DNA of 64,000 nt from Myroides sp. WP-1 (GCF_014145635.1 NZ_JACHTC010000006.1:1-64000), one strand, 5' to 3'. Positions 25,906 to 36,541 are shown, counted from the stretch's first letter. Numbers and translations: made by a program. The notes: generated by a model from the letters alone, not told the origin.

Positions 25906-26796
25906 TTAATTTGTGTTTTGTTTATTTTCAACTACTCTTTTACATACAATGATATCGTGCTCTTTTATCTTATTTTGGGTGCTATCCTGTTCAAAATCGA
26001 TGTATCTTCGAAAGTGGAAAAAAGATCGTTTCACATAAAATACCCAGTTATAATAAATGCCTTCTTCATTGTTTAACTCAATCCTACTAGTTCCATTTTT
26101 AAAGTTATAATCCTCTAAGACTTTCTGAAACCAGTCACCAAAAGAGATCCCTTCAGTGAGCATTTTTGCTTTAATTCTAAACTGATTCCCATCGCCAACC
26201 TTTTTTGTCAACTCTACGGTAACCACTTTTAATTTATTTAGATCAAAACCATCGAAATCAATTACTTGTCGACTAGTTTCATAACTCCAAGTTTTGTAGA
26301 TGCTGAATGGAATATTTAAAAATTGTATGTAGCTATAGTAAAAAAGCAACGGAATCAAATAGGAAATACTACAACTAGCAGACAGGAGGGCATATCCTTT
26401 GAAAGGGCTGAGCCAATCGAAGAGATAGGTAAATAAATACACCCCTAATAACAGGGTAAAAAGGGTCAATAGCAGTTCAAACGTCACAGACAACCCAAAA
26501 GGAACATCTTGCTTTTTAAATCGTCGAACTAATTGTTTTAGATGAATCCATCCAAACAAAAAGTATACTATACTTCCCACTAAATACCAAAAGGGATTAA
26601 ACGCAATTCCCGTAAATCCCAACAACCCAGGCAAAGCCAAGATACATCCGCTAATCAACAGGTAAAAAAGGAGCTCTTTTGTTTTGATAAAGGCCATTTT
26701 CTTCTTTAGAAAAACCAAGGGAAAAAGAAGTAAAACGAGTATTGTTGGTATAATTAAATGGCTTACGAAAAAAACTTTTATAAATTCTATATACAT
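25906..26796 (-). CDS. tssN: T6SSiii membrane protein TssN
   Basis: TssN is specific to the Bacteroidetes T6SS, which lacks the TssJLM membrane complex. The 296-residue protein has about five hydrophobic segments in its first ~165 residues, followed by a soluble C-terminal domain with the phrase FDGFDLNKLKVVTVELTKK. Between tssG and tssK, this is the position usual for tssN. I infer that it forms part of the inner-membrane anchor. Confidence 0.78.
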   Translation of the reverse strand: MYIEFIKVFFVSHLIIPTILVLLLFPLVFLKKKMAFIKTKELLFYLLISGCILALPGLLGFTGIAFNPFWYLVGSIVYFLFGWIHLKQLVRRFKKQDVPFGLSVTFELLLTLFTLLLGVYLFTYLFDWLSPFKGYALLSASCSISYLIPLLFYYSYIQFLNIPFSIYKTWSYETSRQVIDFDGFDLNKLKVVTVELTKKVGDGNQFRIKAKMLTEGISFGDWFQKVLEDYNFKNGTSRIELNNEEGIYYNWVFYVKRSFFHFRRYIDFEQDSTQNKIKEHDIIVCKRVVENKQNTN

Positions 26797-26814
26797 AACT
26801 ATTGTTGTTGTTTT

Positions 26815-27753
26815 TTACAAATAGGTAGAATACCCAAGCAAACTATTGTTCTTATTTTGTAAGAGGAATGATTCTTCTTTTCTGTGTGTTATAAAGGTTT
26901 CTATAACGGCAACAGTAACAGGTAAGCAGTAATCGTAAATGGTCTGCAACAGTTTTCTCAACGGACTTCCGTCAAGGTACATGTGTAAATGATCATAGGA
27001 GATAGGACCAATTTCAACGTGCCAATTTTTTTCTCCATCAAAGTGCTCACCGGTCAAAACACTATTTATTCCCAAACACATTGCATCCAAAACCAAAGTC
27101 GAAGAAAAATGTTCCGACACCGTAATTTTGTTAGGAACAAAGCCAATAGAGACAGGTACTTCTAAGCAGGCACTTAGACACTTTTCTATCCAGTCTTTCT
27201 TTCCTCTTGCTGCGTGTAAATGGGGCAGTAAACAAGCAAATATTTTGGCATTTTTTTCATCTAATAGTTTCAATAGAGGCCATAGTTCTTCGATCATTTT
27301 AAAAAGCGCATCATCTTTGTCATACTTGTCAAAACTAAAGGCGAGATCTAAGGCCTTTAGGTGACAGAAATACACTTCTAGTTCAAATGGTTGAAAAAAG
27401 GCTCGAGCTTTTTGTTCAACGCGTTTTTCATATCGAATTTGTTCGACTACATCAGAAATATTCTCGCGTGAACTTCTATAAGAAGGAGCGTGAAATATCC
27501 CTTCGGGCAAATAATCGTAAATACCTTCTCGAAAACTTTCTACACTGATGATTCGATCTTTCACATCAATATACTCCGTTTTAATCCGCTTTAAATCTTT
27601 GCTAAAACTTCTATTATTTCCTCCTAATCGCTTTAAAAAAACACCGTCTATATCTCTGTAATTCTTCCAAATATGATAGGCTATAACTTCTGTTTTATAA
27701 TCCGTATACAGGCTGTTAAAGTCCTGAAGATAGAGTTGGTTAAAATCATTCAT
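26815..27753 (-). CDS. tssG: T6SS baseplate subunit TssG
   Basis: This 312-residue protein lies 3 bp after tssF, and the TssF-TssG pair forms the baseplate wedge. The sequence has the TssG-like middle (PFELEVYFCHLKALDLAFSF) and later GPISYDHLHMYLDGSPLRKLL, which resembles the family's G-P-L/I-x-x-x-x-x-x-x-F/Y-L-P segment. It is divergent and called mainly from gene order, length and these segments. Confidence 0.75.
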   Translation of the reverse strand: MNDFNQLYLQDFNSLYTDYKTEVIAYHIWKNYRDIDGVFLKRLGGNNRSFSKDLKRIKTEYIDVKDRIISVESFREGIYDYLPEGIFHAPSYRSSRENISDVVEQIRYEKRVEQKARAFFQPFELEVYFCHLKALDLAFSFDKYDKDDALFKMIEELWPLLKLLDEKNAKIFACLLPHLHAARGKKDWIEKCLSACLEVPVSIGFVPNKITVSEHFSSTLVLDAMCLGINSVLTGEHFDGEKNWHVEIGPISYDHLHMYLDGSPLRKLLQTIYDYCLPVTVAVIETFITHRKEESFLLQNKNNSLLGYSTYL

Positions 27754-27756
27754 ACA

Positions 27757-29670
27757 CTACATCTCCTCCTTGAAAATTTCACCTTTAAACTCCACCAAAT
27801 AATCAACCCCATCAATTGCTCTATTTGTAATTTGCTCTTGCAAACTACGCGCGTAATCGATCCAATATTGACTACTCCATTCTTCGTAATTATCAACGAC
27901 TATTACAATATTAACTGTGTGAATAAAACCTTCTTTAGGGTTATCGCCTACCTTAATTCCTCTAGAAACCAAAACCTCCTGACAATGGTCTTGTAGAACC
28001 ATTTTGCAGTAATTTTTAATATCTTCTTTGCAAATTATCTTGTCCCTAGTTGTTAATGCATATTTATATGCCTGAATCGCATCTGTTCCCGTTTTTTCTT
28101 GATCTCCGCCTTTTGTGGTACTCAGCAATATAAGATGGCGGTTAACATTAGTAAACACTTTATTTTGCTGGATAAGTTGTGTTCCCTTCCGAATGGTATT
28201 GGCCAGCGAACAATGCGTAACCCAATAAGATGCCTTGACATACTCTGTTTTTTCGAGGGGTTCAACAATAATATAGTGAACATCTCGGGCCACACTATTA
28301 TCAACTGTCTTGACTTTTTGATTCAGCTCACGCATTTGATACACCATTTTACGCAGTGTTTCAATGACCTTGTCTCGATCTAAAATACTGAAGGCAGATA
28401 CCTCATCTCGTGTTAATTCAAGAACATGTGCGATTAAATCAATGGCATTTCGCTCACTAAAGCGTTCCATCCCGCCCTTGCGTACCGCATACAGTCCTTG
28501 TGTTAAGCTATTGGACTCGGAAAAAGGTATTTCGCTATAAAGTCTCGAATGACTATCAACCACTTTGTGCGTATATAAAAACTCTTCCCCTATTTGGGTC
28601 ACTAGTGGAATCGTATTACCCATGATATCCAAACTCGATTCATTTTGTTTCCATCCTCTATTGTACACGGGAAAAGCGTTGAGGTAAAACGAAAATCCTT
28701 CTATTATTTCTCGTGTATATTGTGGAGGAAAATCAAATTGAATCCACAACAATTGTTGTCCGGCGATTGACTCTCGAATCTGGCTATTTTCGTTTAAAAA
28801 AGCGATCTCTTGAGGTAAAACATCCAATTCTAAGTCTGCTATTTTTCTTTTAAACCCGCTTATTTCAATAAATTTACCAGCATAAATGCTCTTGATGTTT
28901 TCTTGTATCCGATTTTCAATAGAGTATTCTTCAAAAGTCGCTTCATATCCTTCTTTACTGCTGGTAACCGGATATGTCAACCCCCTGCTAACTTGCAAAG
29001 GACTCCCTTTGTACGACATTGAAACAAAAGGCAACAGCTTATACACAAACTCAAGGCTATCATAGGCTGGGTTATCACAGTACAAACTAAATCTTTCTGG
29101 TGTGTTTTCTGAGTCATATGCACTAAGATCAAAGGCTAAAAACAACTGATTTCTAGCTGTTGATTGGTTGACTTTTACTGTTGGTATACTGTTGTAAAAA
29201 TTGTCATTTTCCCAGATCATATTACCAATAATCTTGTACTTCACCGTCGCATTAATCAGCTTCACTTGATCCACTGCTGTAAAGGGAATATCCAAATTAA
29301 GATCTGCCACCGTTTTCACGTTGGAAGTAAATATCTTCTTTGTGAAAAATTCTTGATGGTTTAGCAAAACTTCTTGTGCTTGTAAAGGATTTGTCATCGC
29401 TATAGCATGCGCAGGTCTTGGATAGGTATAAATACTTGGGGTTAGCAACTTCGCCAGTTTTTCTAAAATACTCCCTTTAATATTCTCAATATCGTTGTTT
29501 ACCTTAAATATCTCCGTACTAAATGCATCGACTAACAAGGTAACAAAGGGATCTAACGCCTGAGGATTAGTAACACCCCATAGCTTCGTTGCATTTTGAA
29601 GTATTCTTGATCTAATTCCTTCCTTAGCATAATTGTTTATGGTCTTTTTCATCGTTATTGTATTAATCAA
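27757..29670 (-). CDS. tssF: T6SS baseplate subunit TssF
   Basis: The 637-residue length and pattern fit TssF. The opening has WGVTNPQALDPFVTLLVDAFSTEI, and then PAHAIAMTNPLQAQE and KLLPFVSMSYKGSPLQV are visible. An alternative start at Met7 (MKKTINNY) is possible. It overlaps the end of tssE by 8 bp and is 3 bp from tssG. TssF is the scaffold of the baseplate wedge with TssG and TssE. Confidence 0.82.
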   Translation of the reverse strand: MINTITMKKTINNYAKEGIRSRILQNATKLWGVTNPQALDPFVTLLVDAFSTEIFKVNNDIENIKGSILEKLAKLLTPSIYTYPRPAHAIAMTNPLQAQEVLLNHQEFFTKKIFTSNVKTVADLNLDIPFTAVDQVKLINATVKYKIIGNMIWENDNFYNSIPTVKVNQSTARNQLFLAFDLSAYDSENTPERFSLYCDNPAYDSLEFVYKLLPFVSMSYKGSPLQVSRGLTYPVTSSKEGYEATFEEYSIENRIQENIKSIYAGKFIEISGFKRKIADLELDVLPQEIAFLNENSQIRESIAGQQLLWIQFDFPPQYTREIIEGFSFYLNAFPVYNRGWKQNESSLDIMGNTIPLVTQIGEEFLYTHKVVDSHSRLYSEIPFSESNSLTQGLYAVRKGGMERFSERNAIDLIAHVLELTRDEVSAFSILDRDKVIETLRKMVYQMRELNQKVKTVDNSVARDVHYIIVEPLEKTEYVKASYWVTHCSLANTIRKGTQLIQQNKVFTNVNRHLILLSTTKGGDQEKTGTDAIQAYKYALTTRDKIICKEDIKNYCKMVLQDHCQEVLVSRGIKVGDNPKEGFIHTVNIVIVVDNYEEWSSQYWIDYARSLQEQITNRAIDGVDYLVEFKGEIFKEEM

Positions 29671-30103
29671 TAGACATTGGACTCAAATAGATATGTGTAC
29701 TAAACGTAAAAAGCTCCCCTAGCTCTGTCAGTTCAGCGTTGATTCCTATTTTTGCTTTTTTCCTAATTTCAACAAGGTCCTTTGTTCCATACGTATGCTC
29801 GACATATTCGATTCGAACTTGAATTTGCGCGAAACGTATTCGAGGTTCATATTTTTGAATTTGCTCTTGCAAACTCTCTTCAAAAACACGTTCCCAATCT
29901 ACCGCTGTTACTGCATTATCAAATTCTAAATCCCATACTGCATTGCCGTAATCTGGGTTAAATCTATTTTCTCCTTTTCTCGTTAACACCAATAGCATCA
30001 CATGCTGCGCAATACTCTCCGCCAAACTACACGTTGGTACATGAAGCCCTTCCACCATTGCATATTCTGGATTAAAAGGAAATTTTAAAAACGTATAGTG
30101 CAT
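29663..30103 (-). CDS. tssE: T6SS baseplate gp25-like subunit TssE
   Basis: This 146-residue protein is related to phage T4 gp25. The hallmark is RKGENRFNPDYGNAVWDLEF, corresponding to the E-x-R-F-x-P-x-F-G motif that clamps sheath to baseplate. It starts 2 bp after tssH ends and overlaps tssF by 8 bp, so translation is coupled. Confidence 0.88.
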   Translation of the reverse strand: MHYTFLKFPFNPEYAMVEGLHVPTCSLAESIAQHVMLLVLTRKGENRFNPDYGNAVWDLEFDNAVTAVDWERVFEESLQEQIQKYEPRIRFAQIQVRIEYVEHTYGTKDLVEIRKKAKIGINAELTELGELFTFSTHIYLSPMSID

Positions 30104-30105
30104 CT

Positions 30106-32607
30106 TTAGGATTCTTTACTTACATGAAAAACAACCTGATCATCTTGCCAATCAACCGCTATTTTTTGTCCTGCAACTACTTGTTCACTAACGAGCATTT
30201 TAGAAATAGGCCGTGCAATTTCTTGCCGAATTACACCGCTTATTTGCCTTGCACCATACTGGCTGTTAAATCCTGAAATCGCCAACCTATTCTTTGCTAA
30301 ATCAGAAATTTCAAAGGCAATATTCAATCGGTTGAACGCGGTGATTAATCCTTGTAATTGCAGCGTAAAAATCTGCTGTGCCATATCAGAAGTAATAGGC
30401 GAAAAAGGAACAATCTCCGTAATTCTCGCTAGGAATTCAGGTCTAAAATGACCTTTCATCAGCTCCATCAGTTCTTTGGAGCTTGGTATGCGTTGTTCCG
30501 CAAAAGCATGACTTATATTTTCACTTGCGATATTGGAGGTAAATAAGATCAATGCGTTGCTAAAATCGCCTTCTTTGCCTAGTTTATCGTGTATTCTACC
30601 TTCGTCCATCAATTGTAGGAATACGTCAAAAACAGAAGGGTGTGCTTTTTCGATTTCATCAAACAATACTACCGCATATGGTTGTTGTCGAATTTTATTG
30701 ACCAACATTCCCCCTTCTTCGTAACCGACATATCCCGGAGGAGCTCCATACAATAGTGCGGCAGCGTGTTCTTCTTTAAACTCAGACATATCAAAGCGAA
30801 TCATTGCCTTTTCGTCGTTGAAGAGCAAAGATGCAATGGCTTTTGCAAGTTCTGTTTTTCCTGTTCCTGTAGGTCCCAAAAAGAAAAAAGAGCCAATAGG
30901 TTGCCCAGGTTTATTTAACCCACTTCGACTTTCTACGATTGCATCAGAAACTACTTTTAGGGCGTGTTGCTGACCAACCACACGTTTGCCTAATAATCGC
31001 TCCATAGCCAATAACTTTTCTTTTTCTTGCGCTTGTATTTTACCTAGTGGAATTCCCGTTTTAGCGGCCATTACAGCAGCTAACTCTAAACTGGATATCC
31101 TTGTTACCTTTTGCTTGGTATTCTCAACTAATTCGACATATATTGCCTCTATAACCTGATGTAAACTTTCACTAGACATACTAGCATCCAATACAGGCTG
31201 TTCTTGTAATAATCCCCATAAAATTGGGCTTATCTTATTTTGCAATTGATTGTAAAGCCAAACCATTTCAGTTGCTTTTGCATGGTCATCGACAAAAACT
31301 TCTGTCTGACAACAATCGTAATCTATCTTCCAAGACGCAAGTTCCTTGATTGATCGTTCATCCAAAAGTCCAATTGCAGACATGGTGCGATCCAACAAGT
31401 CAAAAGCCGCATCTGGCAATTTTTGATCTTTAGCATATCGCTTTGCTAAGGCTACACAAGTAGGTAATGCTTCCTTTTCTACTTGAATACGGTGGTGATC
31501 TTCATAAAACTCAACGAGATTTTCCAACATTTTGATACATGTTTGATCGTCGGGTTCAACAACCTCTACTCGTTCAAATCTCCTGCTAAAAGCGAGTTCT
31601 GGCTCAATGAGTTTTCGATACTCCTCCACTGTGGTAGATCCAATCATGATCAGTTCTCCCCTAGCTAAATCGGGTTTGAGCAAATTCGCTATACCTCCAA
31701 GATTCGCCTTCTGATCTACTAATAAGTGAATTTCATCTACAAACAAAATTGTGCGTCCAAGTGCTTTACTTGCTGTTAACACTTTTTTCAATCGATCTTC
31801 AATTTCACCTTTGTAACTCGTTCCTGCCACAAGTAAACTCAAATCCAATTGATAAAATTTACTTTCTCTCAACATGGAAGGTACTTGACCTTGACTCAAT
31901 TGCATGGCAAAACCTTCAACTAAGGTAGTCTTACCCACACCAGGTTCACCCACTAACATAACATTAGACTTGGATTTTCTACCTAAAATTTCTACTAGCG
32001 TTCGCATCTCTTTTTCACGACCAACAATCTTACTAACCTCGTCAATTTTTGCTTTTTCAAGTAAATCAATGCAGTATTTGGTTAATGCTTCTCCACAACG
32101 ATTATGTCCTTTATCTTCACTGTAAAAACTAGTCTCAAGTGCTTGTGAATTGCCGTAAAAGTGTTGGTTATCTTTTGATTGAAATGCAGCAAATAATTCT
32201 GATTCACGCAAAGGCAATGACTTGAGTTGCTCCATATTGAATACAACATTGGGTTTTACAACGCTAGCCAAAAGACACAAAGGCGTAATCTCTGCTAAAC
32301 CTAGTTTGCATCTAACATCATCTGCACTTTCCCACAGCGTATGAAGATCGCTTTCTTCTCTTATCTCTTCCACAAGTTGTGTTGTCTTGGGGTACGCTTC
32401 TATGCGTACCTCTGCCCATTCATAAAAATAGGATGGATCTTTTCCCAGGCTCAGTAAAAAATCGTGTAAATCAATATTCTTATGCATCAACGCTTGTAAA
32501 ATATGAGCGCCTGTATACGTTGAATTATAATTTTCTCTCGCAATTGATTTAGCAATGTGAATCACTTCTTGCAGTAATTCATTTGATAATAATACATTCA
32601 TATTCAT
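30106..32607 (-). CDS. tssH: T6SS sheath-disassembly ATPase ClpV (TssH)
   Basis: This 833-residue Clp/Hsp100 ATPase recycles contracted TssBC sheaths. The N-domain covers residues 1-150. The first AAA+ module has Walker A GEPGVGKTT at 220-228 and Walker B ILFVDEIH. The second has GPTGTGKTE near residue 590, VLFDEIEKAHP and the C-terminal sensor GARQISGVIRQ. Between the modules lies a middle domain shorter than that of ClpB. Position inside the T6SS block, 2 bp before tssE, supports ClpV rather than general ClpB. Confidence 0.93.
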   Translation of the reverse strand: MNMNVLLSNELLQEVIHIAKSIARENYNSTYTGAHILQALMHKNIDLHDFLLSLGKDPSYFYEWAEVRIEAYPKTTQLVEEIREESDLHTLWESADDVRCKLGLAEITPLCLLASVVKPNVVFNMEQLKSLPLRESELFAAFQSKDNQHFYGNSQALETSFYSEDKGHNRCGEALTKYCIDLLEKAKIDEVSKIVGREKEMRTLVEILGRKSKSNVMLVGEPGVGKTTLVEGFAMQLSQGQVPSMLRESKFYQLDLSLLVAGTSYKGEIEDRLKKVLTASKALGRTILFVDEIHLLVDQKANLGGIANLLKPDLARGELIMIGSTTVEEYRKLIEPELAFSRRFERVEVVEPDDQTCIKMLENLVEFYEDHHRIQVEKEALPTCVALAKRYAKDQKLPDAAFDLLDRTMSAIGLLDERSIKELASWKIDYDCCQTEVFVDDHAKATEMVWLYNQLQNKISPILWGLLQEQPVLDASMSSESLHQVIEAIYVELVENTKQKVTRISSLELAAVMAAKTGIPLGKIQAQEKEKLLAMERLLGKRVVGQQHALKVVSDAIVESRSGLNKPGQPIGSFFFLGPTGTGKTELAKAIASLLFNDEKAMIRFDMSEFKEEHAAALLYGAPPGYVGYEEGGMLVNKIRQQPYAVVLFDEIEKAHPSVFDVFLQLMDEGRIHDKLGKEGDFSNALILFTSNIASENISHAFAEQRIPSSKELMELMKGHFRPEFLARITEIVPFSPITSDMAQQIFTLQLQGLITAFNRLNIAFEISDLAKNRLAISGFNSQYGARQISGVIRQEIARPISKMLVSEQVVAGQKIAVDWQDDQVVFHVSKES

Positions 32608-32615
32608 ATATGTGT

Positions 32616-35096
32616 TTAGGGCATTCCTCTTTTAACTCGTTCAAGATATTCTCTTGCGTGTTTTGCGCTACTTTCACTTCTAATATCTTGAATTTCCGTT
32701 TTTTCTAATTCTATCGGAAAACCATCAAAGGATTGTTCTTGTGTTTTCTTGCTACTAAAATCTAAAGCAGGAATAAAAGCCTGATTAAACCAATAGAAAC
32801 TCGATTGATGTTGTTGCAAGTGAACGTTTTGATCTCCTTTGTGTTCGTTGATTTTTTCTGCCTTTATTTTAAAATTTATAAAAAAGTCTTTCAATATTTT
32901 TTGGTTCATAACCCTTTCTTTTTTCCAACTCTTTAAGGGTAAATGGGATAGTGAATCAATTGTTGTTTGATACAATCCTGTTTTTTGAAAAAAACTGATA
33001 AACAACGGGTTATTATATAAAAACGTTTTAGGTAATTTGATAGGAGGAAGTAGATTCTCTCTAGTCGCTTTAACATAGTTTCGAATCATATTCTTATTAC
33101 TCAAATTCTTAGTTTTAAATACATGGTCATACACACTGATATAGTAATTGCGCAATTGTTCAACCTCTTCTTCATTTAAAAGCACGCCATATTCCAACTG
33201 GTCATAGTCTTCAATTTCTTCTTTTTTGAGTATACCAGGATGTAAAAAAGTGTATGGATAATTCACCAACTGCTGAGCGAGATTTGTGGGAACATAGGTT
33301 TGCTCTTGCTGAAACAAGGGGAGATAAGCAGATTTAATTTTCGTGCGTCCTACACCTAATCTACTTTGAAATGCTGCTGTTAGCGTACTGTCGATTTTTT
33401 GATTATCTAAAGCGATATCATGCATCATTCTTTCAAAGGTAGTTTGCAGAAGTAAAGGTTTATTCTCCTCGCCTTTTTTCGGAAAAATAACAGCCCCTTG
33501 ATGCATACTTTGCTTGGGATACTCCAATTGATACAGTCCTTGATCACCTTGAGATAAATCAAATGAATTTCCTTCCACTACATCTTGATTGAAAATCAGA
33601 CGCTGTTTTTTATAAGGTACTAATTGATCCGCAGACGCTTTGATAATCTCTTCTCCAAATAGCACAAAATCATTGTATCTATCATTATAATTAGCGTTAA
33701 CCTGATAAAAAATCAACCGCCCATGAGCCGCTACTATTTGCTGTATTATCTCTGTTTTTTGTTCTTGATCTTGGGTACTGATGTCTTGTCCTAGAATCAC
33801 GATAAGATTGTTGTACTTACAATCTAAAAGTTGGCTCACATCTTCCATACAATCGACTAAACTGACAAGAGGTTCTGCTGAAGCATGCATTTGTAAAGGA
33901 TCTGAAAAAGTCTTGTTCCAAGCATCAAAATCACATCTATACTGGTCATAGAAGGACTTATTGACCTTATTGACGCGATAAAAGAGTGTAGAATAAGTTA
34001 CTTCATCAAAATAGGTAGGCGGATTTATTCCTTGAAACATTGCTTTTAGCAACGGCAAATGTGCTTTGCTCTCGTTTGATCCATCCACGATAAAAATTAA
34101 ATTCAACTTCTTATTATTCTTAACAATGGATTGATAAACAGGTTGTGTGAGCGGTTTTCCAGTTACGTTGTACACTAGATTTTCACTGTAATCCAGCTGA
34201 TGATCAAAATAGCGAAGATCAAAGTGATCCGTTTTTTTATGGTAAAACAAAGGAAAAATAGATCCTATATCCTGTTTATCTATTCGGGAAGAAGAACTAA
34301 TGGGAGTAAAAAACCCTGGGAGTTGTCCTTGTGTTTCAACTCCAATTTGTGGAGCATTAATCTCAGCAGTGGATTTCATTCGCAAGGCTGTTCGTTCCCC
34401 CCAAATACCCAACATACGAGTATCTATCCAGCCATATGGCTTACTCTCAGGATTATCCACTTCAATTCTCGATTGACCTCCTATGAGAACTCTTTTCTTA
34501 TCGGCCGTATACTTGTAAAGGTAAACGATGGAACTCATGGGCAATTTAAAAGCTGTTTTATGAAGAAGACTGGGATCTGTATACACCAAAATCGAATCGT
34601 TTTCGATAAACCTTTCACTGTCTGCAATAACTGATTTATCGTGTATGCCCAAGACCCCTTTTATACTGAAACCATTGTATTCATTCGAAAGTGATGCTGT
34701 CCATAACAAAACATCTTTTTCGTTGATCCATCCTATGGGTTGAGCGAGTTCTTTATCTAGCTTATAATCAACAATACTCCCTGTTTCGTATTTCGCTATT
34801 TTTAATCGTCCATCTTTTTTCTTTAAGACGACTAAAGGCTCTAAAAACTGACTTTTTTTATCTGCTGAAACCGCTTTAGAAGAAGCATAAACAGGCATGT
34901 CATTCTGAGCAGAAAAAACAATCCAAGGCTTTGCATAAGCGGGATGACCAGAAAGGAAACCCTGTATATTATCCGTATAAACCACACTTATTTTAGGTGT
35001 CTTCTGAACCGTTACTTTCTTTATACCACACCCCCAAAGAGAAGTTCCCAAGAGAAGAATCCCTCCCCATAATCTGTATTTACTATTCTCTATCAT
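32616..35096 (-). CDS. tssR: T6SSiii envelope lipoprotein TssR (VWA-like)
   Basis: This 826-residue lipoprotein has a lipobox ending in LWGCG, so it is anchored in the outer or inner membrane facing the periplasm. After N-terminal beta-rich repeats (GWINEKDVLLW and GWIDTRMLGIW, SH3-like) comes a von Willebrand A-like region starting LNLIFIVDGSNESKAHLPLL and later NLIVILGQDIS, then a long helical C-terminal region. TssR is one of the T6SSiii-specific proteins replacing TssJLM. I assign it by size, VWA-like core and position before tssH. Confidence 0.75.
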   Translation of the reverse strand: MIENSKYRLWGGILLLGTSLWGCGIKKVTVQKTPKISVVYTDNIQGFLSGHPAYAKPWIVFSAQNDMPVYASSKAVSADKKSQFLEPLVVLKKKDGRLKIAKYETGSIVDYKLDKELAQPIGWINEKDVLLWTASLSNEYNGFSIKGVLGIHDKSVIADSERFIENDSILVYTDPSLLHKTAFKLPMSSIVYLYKYTADKKRVLIGGQSRIEVDNPESKPYGWIDTRMLGIWGERTALRMKSTAEINAPQIGVETQGQLPGFFTPISSSSRIDKQDIGSIFPLFYHKKTDHFDLRYFDHQLDYSENLVYNVTGKPLTQPVYQSIVKNNKKLNLIFIVDGSNESKAHLPLLKAMFQGINPPTYFDEVTYSTLFYRVNKVNKSFYDQYRCDFDAWNKTFSDPLQMHASAEPLVSLVDCMEDVSQLLDCKYNNLIVILGQDISTQDQEQKTEIIQQIVAAHGRLIFYQVNANYNDRYNDFVLFGEEIIKASADQLVPYKKQRLIFNQDVVEGNSFDLSQGDQGLYQLEYPKQSMHQGAVIFPKKGEENKPLLLQTTFERMMHDIALDNQKIDSTLTAAFQSRLGVGRTKIKSAYLPLFQQEQTYVPTNLAQQLVNYPYTFLHPGILKKEEIEDYDQLEYGVLLNEEEVEQLRNYYISVYDHVFKTKNLSNKNMIRNYVKATRENLLPPIKLPKTFLYNNPLFISFFQKTGLYQTTIDSLSHLPLKSWKKERVMNQKILKDFFINFKIKAEKINEHKGDQNVHLQQHQSSFYWFNQAFIPALDFSSKKTQEQSFDGFPIELEKTEIQDIRSESSAKHAREYLERVKRGMP

Positions 35097-35105
35097 GTTT
35101 ATTTA

Positions 35106-36005
35106 CTAATTTTGAACAATAGCAACCTTACTAACACACTTTAGCTGTTCATCAAAGCCTACTTTAACTGATTGAATAACTGCTTTGCGATCAAATCTCA
35201 ACCCCATACAGTAGTAGTAGAAAGAATTACGCTTATCTGTATTCACAGTAACAGGAGCATTTTCATTTCTACATAAATATTTATTCACCAAATAATTGTA
35301 GTGCCCATTAAAATCTTCTCCAAGAGCAATTTTCTGCAAGCGTTCTTTAAAATCTAGGTCTACAGCTTTATAAGTATCATCTACATTCAATTCATCAACT
35401 AAATTTTTGAATGAGGGGAGAATTCTAATCTTATGAATCACAGGATAAGCCGTTTCATCGGTGTAGAGAAAAACTTCATAATCTCCAGCTTCTTTATATT
35501 CATAGATAACGAAAGGGTCTTTTGCATCGATACTACCTGACTCGCCAAACTTCCAACTAAACATAGTGGCCTTTTCAGTTACCGCACGAAAAACGATATT
35601 TTCGAACTGCATTGCTTCTGAAGGTGCATCGATCTCAGTAAAATAGTCGCCATAATCCACCTTGTTGTTTTGTTTTACTTCAACAGAATAATGCTGTGTA
35701 TACTCGTCATTGACGGTATAAGTTACTTGGTAAAATCCTGGTTTTTTATACTGATGATACCCTTGACTAGCCAATGAAAAATTGCCATCGCCAAACGTCC
35801 ATTTTTTCACTGCATTTGTAGGTGTATTTTCCCGAAAACACAAAGTATCTCCAACTTGTAATACTGAAGGGTACACCGAGATATCAACCCCCGACACATA
35901 GTAATAGAACTTCTTTTGAAAAAAGTAGATTCCAAAAAAAATTGCTAATAGTATGACACCGAGAAAAAGAATAATTCTATCGCTATTTTTTCTTTCGTAC
36001 TTCAT
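35106..36005 (-). CDS. T6SSiii-associated membrane protein with PKD-like domains (TssP-like)
   Basis: This 299-residue protein has a single N-terminal membrane helix (about residues 11-30), then two PKD-type Ig folds. They are recognisable from KKWTFGDGNFSLASQGYHQY with PGFYQVTYTVND, and MFSWKFGESGSIDAKDPFV with AGDYEVFLYTD. A C-terminal domain of about 90 residues follows. It should sit in the inner membrane with the PKD folds in the periplasm. T6SSiii loci carry such a protein near tssR. I believe it is TssP, but the naming among TssO/P/Q is uncertain from sequence alone. Confidence 0.65.
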   Translation of the reverse strand: MKYERKNSDRIILFLGVILLAIFFGIYFFQKKFYYYVSGVDISVYPSVLQVGDTLCFRENTPTNAVKKWTFGDGNFSLASQGYHQYKKPGFYQVTYTVNDEYTQHYSVEVKQNNKVDYGDYFTEIDAPSEAMQFENIVFRAVTEKATMFSWKFGESGSIDAKDPFVIYEYKEAGDYEVFLYTDETAYPVIHKIRILPSFKNLVDELNVDDTYKAVDLDFKERLQKIALGEDFNGHYNYLVNKYLCRNENAPVTVNTDKRNSFYYYCMGLRFDRKAVIQSVKVGFDEQLKCVSKVAIVQN

Positions 36006-36010
36006 CTTTT

Positions 36011-36535
36011 CTACCTAGGTGATTGCATATTTTTGCGCTGATTCAATTGCTGCTCTTTATCCTTAAACCCAATCGAGCATTCCTCAAACTGCTTGGAAAA
36101 TTGCAGTGTATTTTCTGTCTTTTTTGCGGCAATTTTCTTGTCTTCAAAAAACATTTGATAGAAGTAGCTAATTTGCATGTAGGCCTCTTTACGCGGATCG
36201 TAAATTGCTGTATTCGCAAAAGAATTGGCAACTGCATTGATACTCGTTATCACGTCATTTTCCACCTGTGGTTGTGGACTTGTATCATTGAGTATATTGA
36301 TTTTATGAAAAGCTGATTCTACTAAGGGTTCGACAAGTTTTTGCTGCTTGTTAAACTTGTTATTTTGCTCTAATAACTGACTATCCAATAAAGCCGATTG
36401 TGAAAAAGGAGAACGATAGTTCCTCAAACAAATTACCCCAAGCAATGCTTGAGAAAGAACTAACATCCCTAATAAATAGAGAAACTGATACATTTTTTCA
36501 CCTCGAGAAAGCGTTTGAAATTTATTTTGTGACAT
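36011..36535 (-). CDS. T6SSiii single-pass membrane protein (TssO-like)
   Basis: This 174-residue protein has a short cytoplasmic N-terminus (LSRGEKMYQF), one membrane helix at about 15-35 and a long helical, probably coiled-coil, periplasmic part. The pattern matches TssO of the Bacteroidetes T6SS, a component of the trans-envelope complex. It is 5 bp upstream of the PKD protein gene and 6 bp after the preceding membrane protein, within one operon. Confidence 0.65.
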   Translation of the reverse strand: MSQNKFQTLSRGEKMYQFLYLLGMLVLSQALLGVICLRNYRSPFSQSALLDSQLLEQNNKFNKQQKLVEPLVESAFHKINILNDTSPQPQVENDVITSINAVANSFANTAIYDPRKEAYMQISYFYQMFFEDKKIAAKKTENTLQFSKQFEECSIGFKDKEQQLNQRKNMQSPR

Positions 36536-36541
36536 GATGTA